64,000 bases of DNA, taken from contig JAGOLX010000002.1 of NCBI GenBank assembly GCA_017993835.1, positions 175,516 through 239,515 on the forward strand, given 5' to 3'. Within the stretch, counting starts at the first letter, position 1; each line of letters opens with the position of its first letter. The translations under genes and the position numbers were made by a program. The notes under the pieces are model-generated. The model had not been told where the DNA came from, made no database searches, and saw nothing but the letters and a program-made list of their open reading frames with translations. Positions 63,921 to 64,000 of the stretch are shown in pieces. This DNA comes from Phycisphaerae bacterium (lineage in GTDB: Bacteria; Planctomycetota; Phycisphaerae; Sedimentisphaerales; Anaerobacaceae).

Positions 63921-64000
63921 ATGGACACAATTACATACACAACGGATATCACGGACGAACAATGGAAACTGATCCAGCCACATCTCCCGCCCAGCCAATC
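63921..64000 (+). CDS. IS5-like transposase, N-terminal start only
   Basis: Twenty-six codons are visible before the window ends: MDTITYTTDITDEQWKLIQ then PHLPPSQ. The pattern TDEQWxLIxPxLPP is the DUF4096 front of IS5-family (IS1031/IS427-like) transposases. The rest lies beyond the window. It starts 47 bases after the IS3 element, so two insertion sequences stand side by side. Confidence 0.75.
   Translation, partial: MDTITYTTDITDEQWKLIQPHLPPSQ

Overview
The window looks like a piece of a Planctomycetota chromosome, most likely a Phycisphaerae or Sedimentisphaerales-type uncultured lineage. The reasons are the GC-rich coding style, the many secreted or lipid-anchored polysaccharide-degrading proteins, large proteins built from LamG, discoidin and Fn3-like domains, a pseudopilin with a DUF1559-like end, PQQ-type propellers, and DUF1593 and DUF1080 families. 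This assignment is inference; no rRNA or other phylogenetic marker is present. I saw no tRNA, rRNA or CRISPR array.

Region 1 (1-22.6 kb) is mainly carbohydrate and surface biology: a truncated lacZ-type GH2 gene, a decayed DUF1080 remnant, a PQQ propeller protein, a DUF1593 protein, a trypsin-like protease, a small antitoxin-like/nucleotidyltransferase pair, an SGNH-esterase/nucleoside-hydrolase fusion translationally coupled to a BNR sialidase-like protein, an APC permease, two secreted glycoside-hydrolase-like proteins in an operon, a 970-residue LamG/discoidin protein, an ankyrin-S41 protease and an unknown lipoprotein. A 406-bp non-autonomous transposable element with perfect 25-bp terminal inverted repeats and an 8-bp target duplication sits at 22861-23266.

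Region 2 (23.5-33.2 kb) is a regulated redox locus. A histidine kinase and an NtrC-type sigma-54 activator are followed by a textbook -24/-12 promoter (26312-26327). Downstream lie a twin Cys-motif protein, a NuoE-like subunit, a NuoF-GltD fusion, a NuoG-N/HoxU-like ferredoxin subunit and a GltB-like FMN protein. The first three redox subunits match the layout of Sporomusa-type electron-bifurcating transhydrogenases. The added GltB-like subunit and the NtrBC/sigma-54 control suggest a nitrogen- or redox-regulated glutamate-synthase-like complex.

Region 3 (33.2-54.8 kb) is a probable rhamnose utilisation island: SDR and LarA-like racemase divergent from a GntR/FCD regulator, then cyclase-family hydrolase, RhaT-family permease, second SDR, aldehyde dehydrogenase, fused E1 alpha-beta 2-oxoacid dehydrogenase, GH78 rhamnosidase, a second paralogous GntR, a pseudopilin, a second LamG/discoidin protein and a second GH78. 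No rhamnose isomerase or kinase is visible, so a non-phosphorylated route is the more likely one. Both GntR genes have a 17-bp-spaced promoter whose -10 box ends six bases before the ATG, which predicts leaderless transcripts.

Region 4 (55-64 kb) holds the most unusual gene: a protein with a secreted TAXI-type solute-binding domain, a potassium-channel-like pore with a degenerate filter (FSGFED instead of TVGYGD) and a cytoplasmic RCK module, in effect a candidate ligand-gated prokaryotic channel. It is followed by an SdiA-regulated-type lipoprotein, a secretin with a long C-terminal extension, an MscS channel, an IS3-family element using a -1 frameshift, and the start of an IS5-like transposase cut by the window edge.
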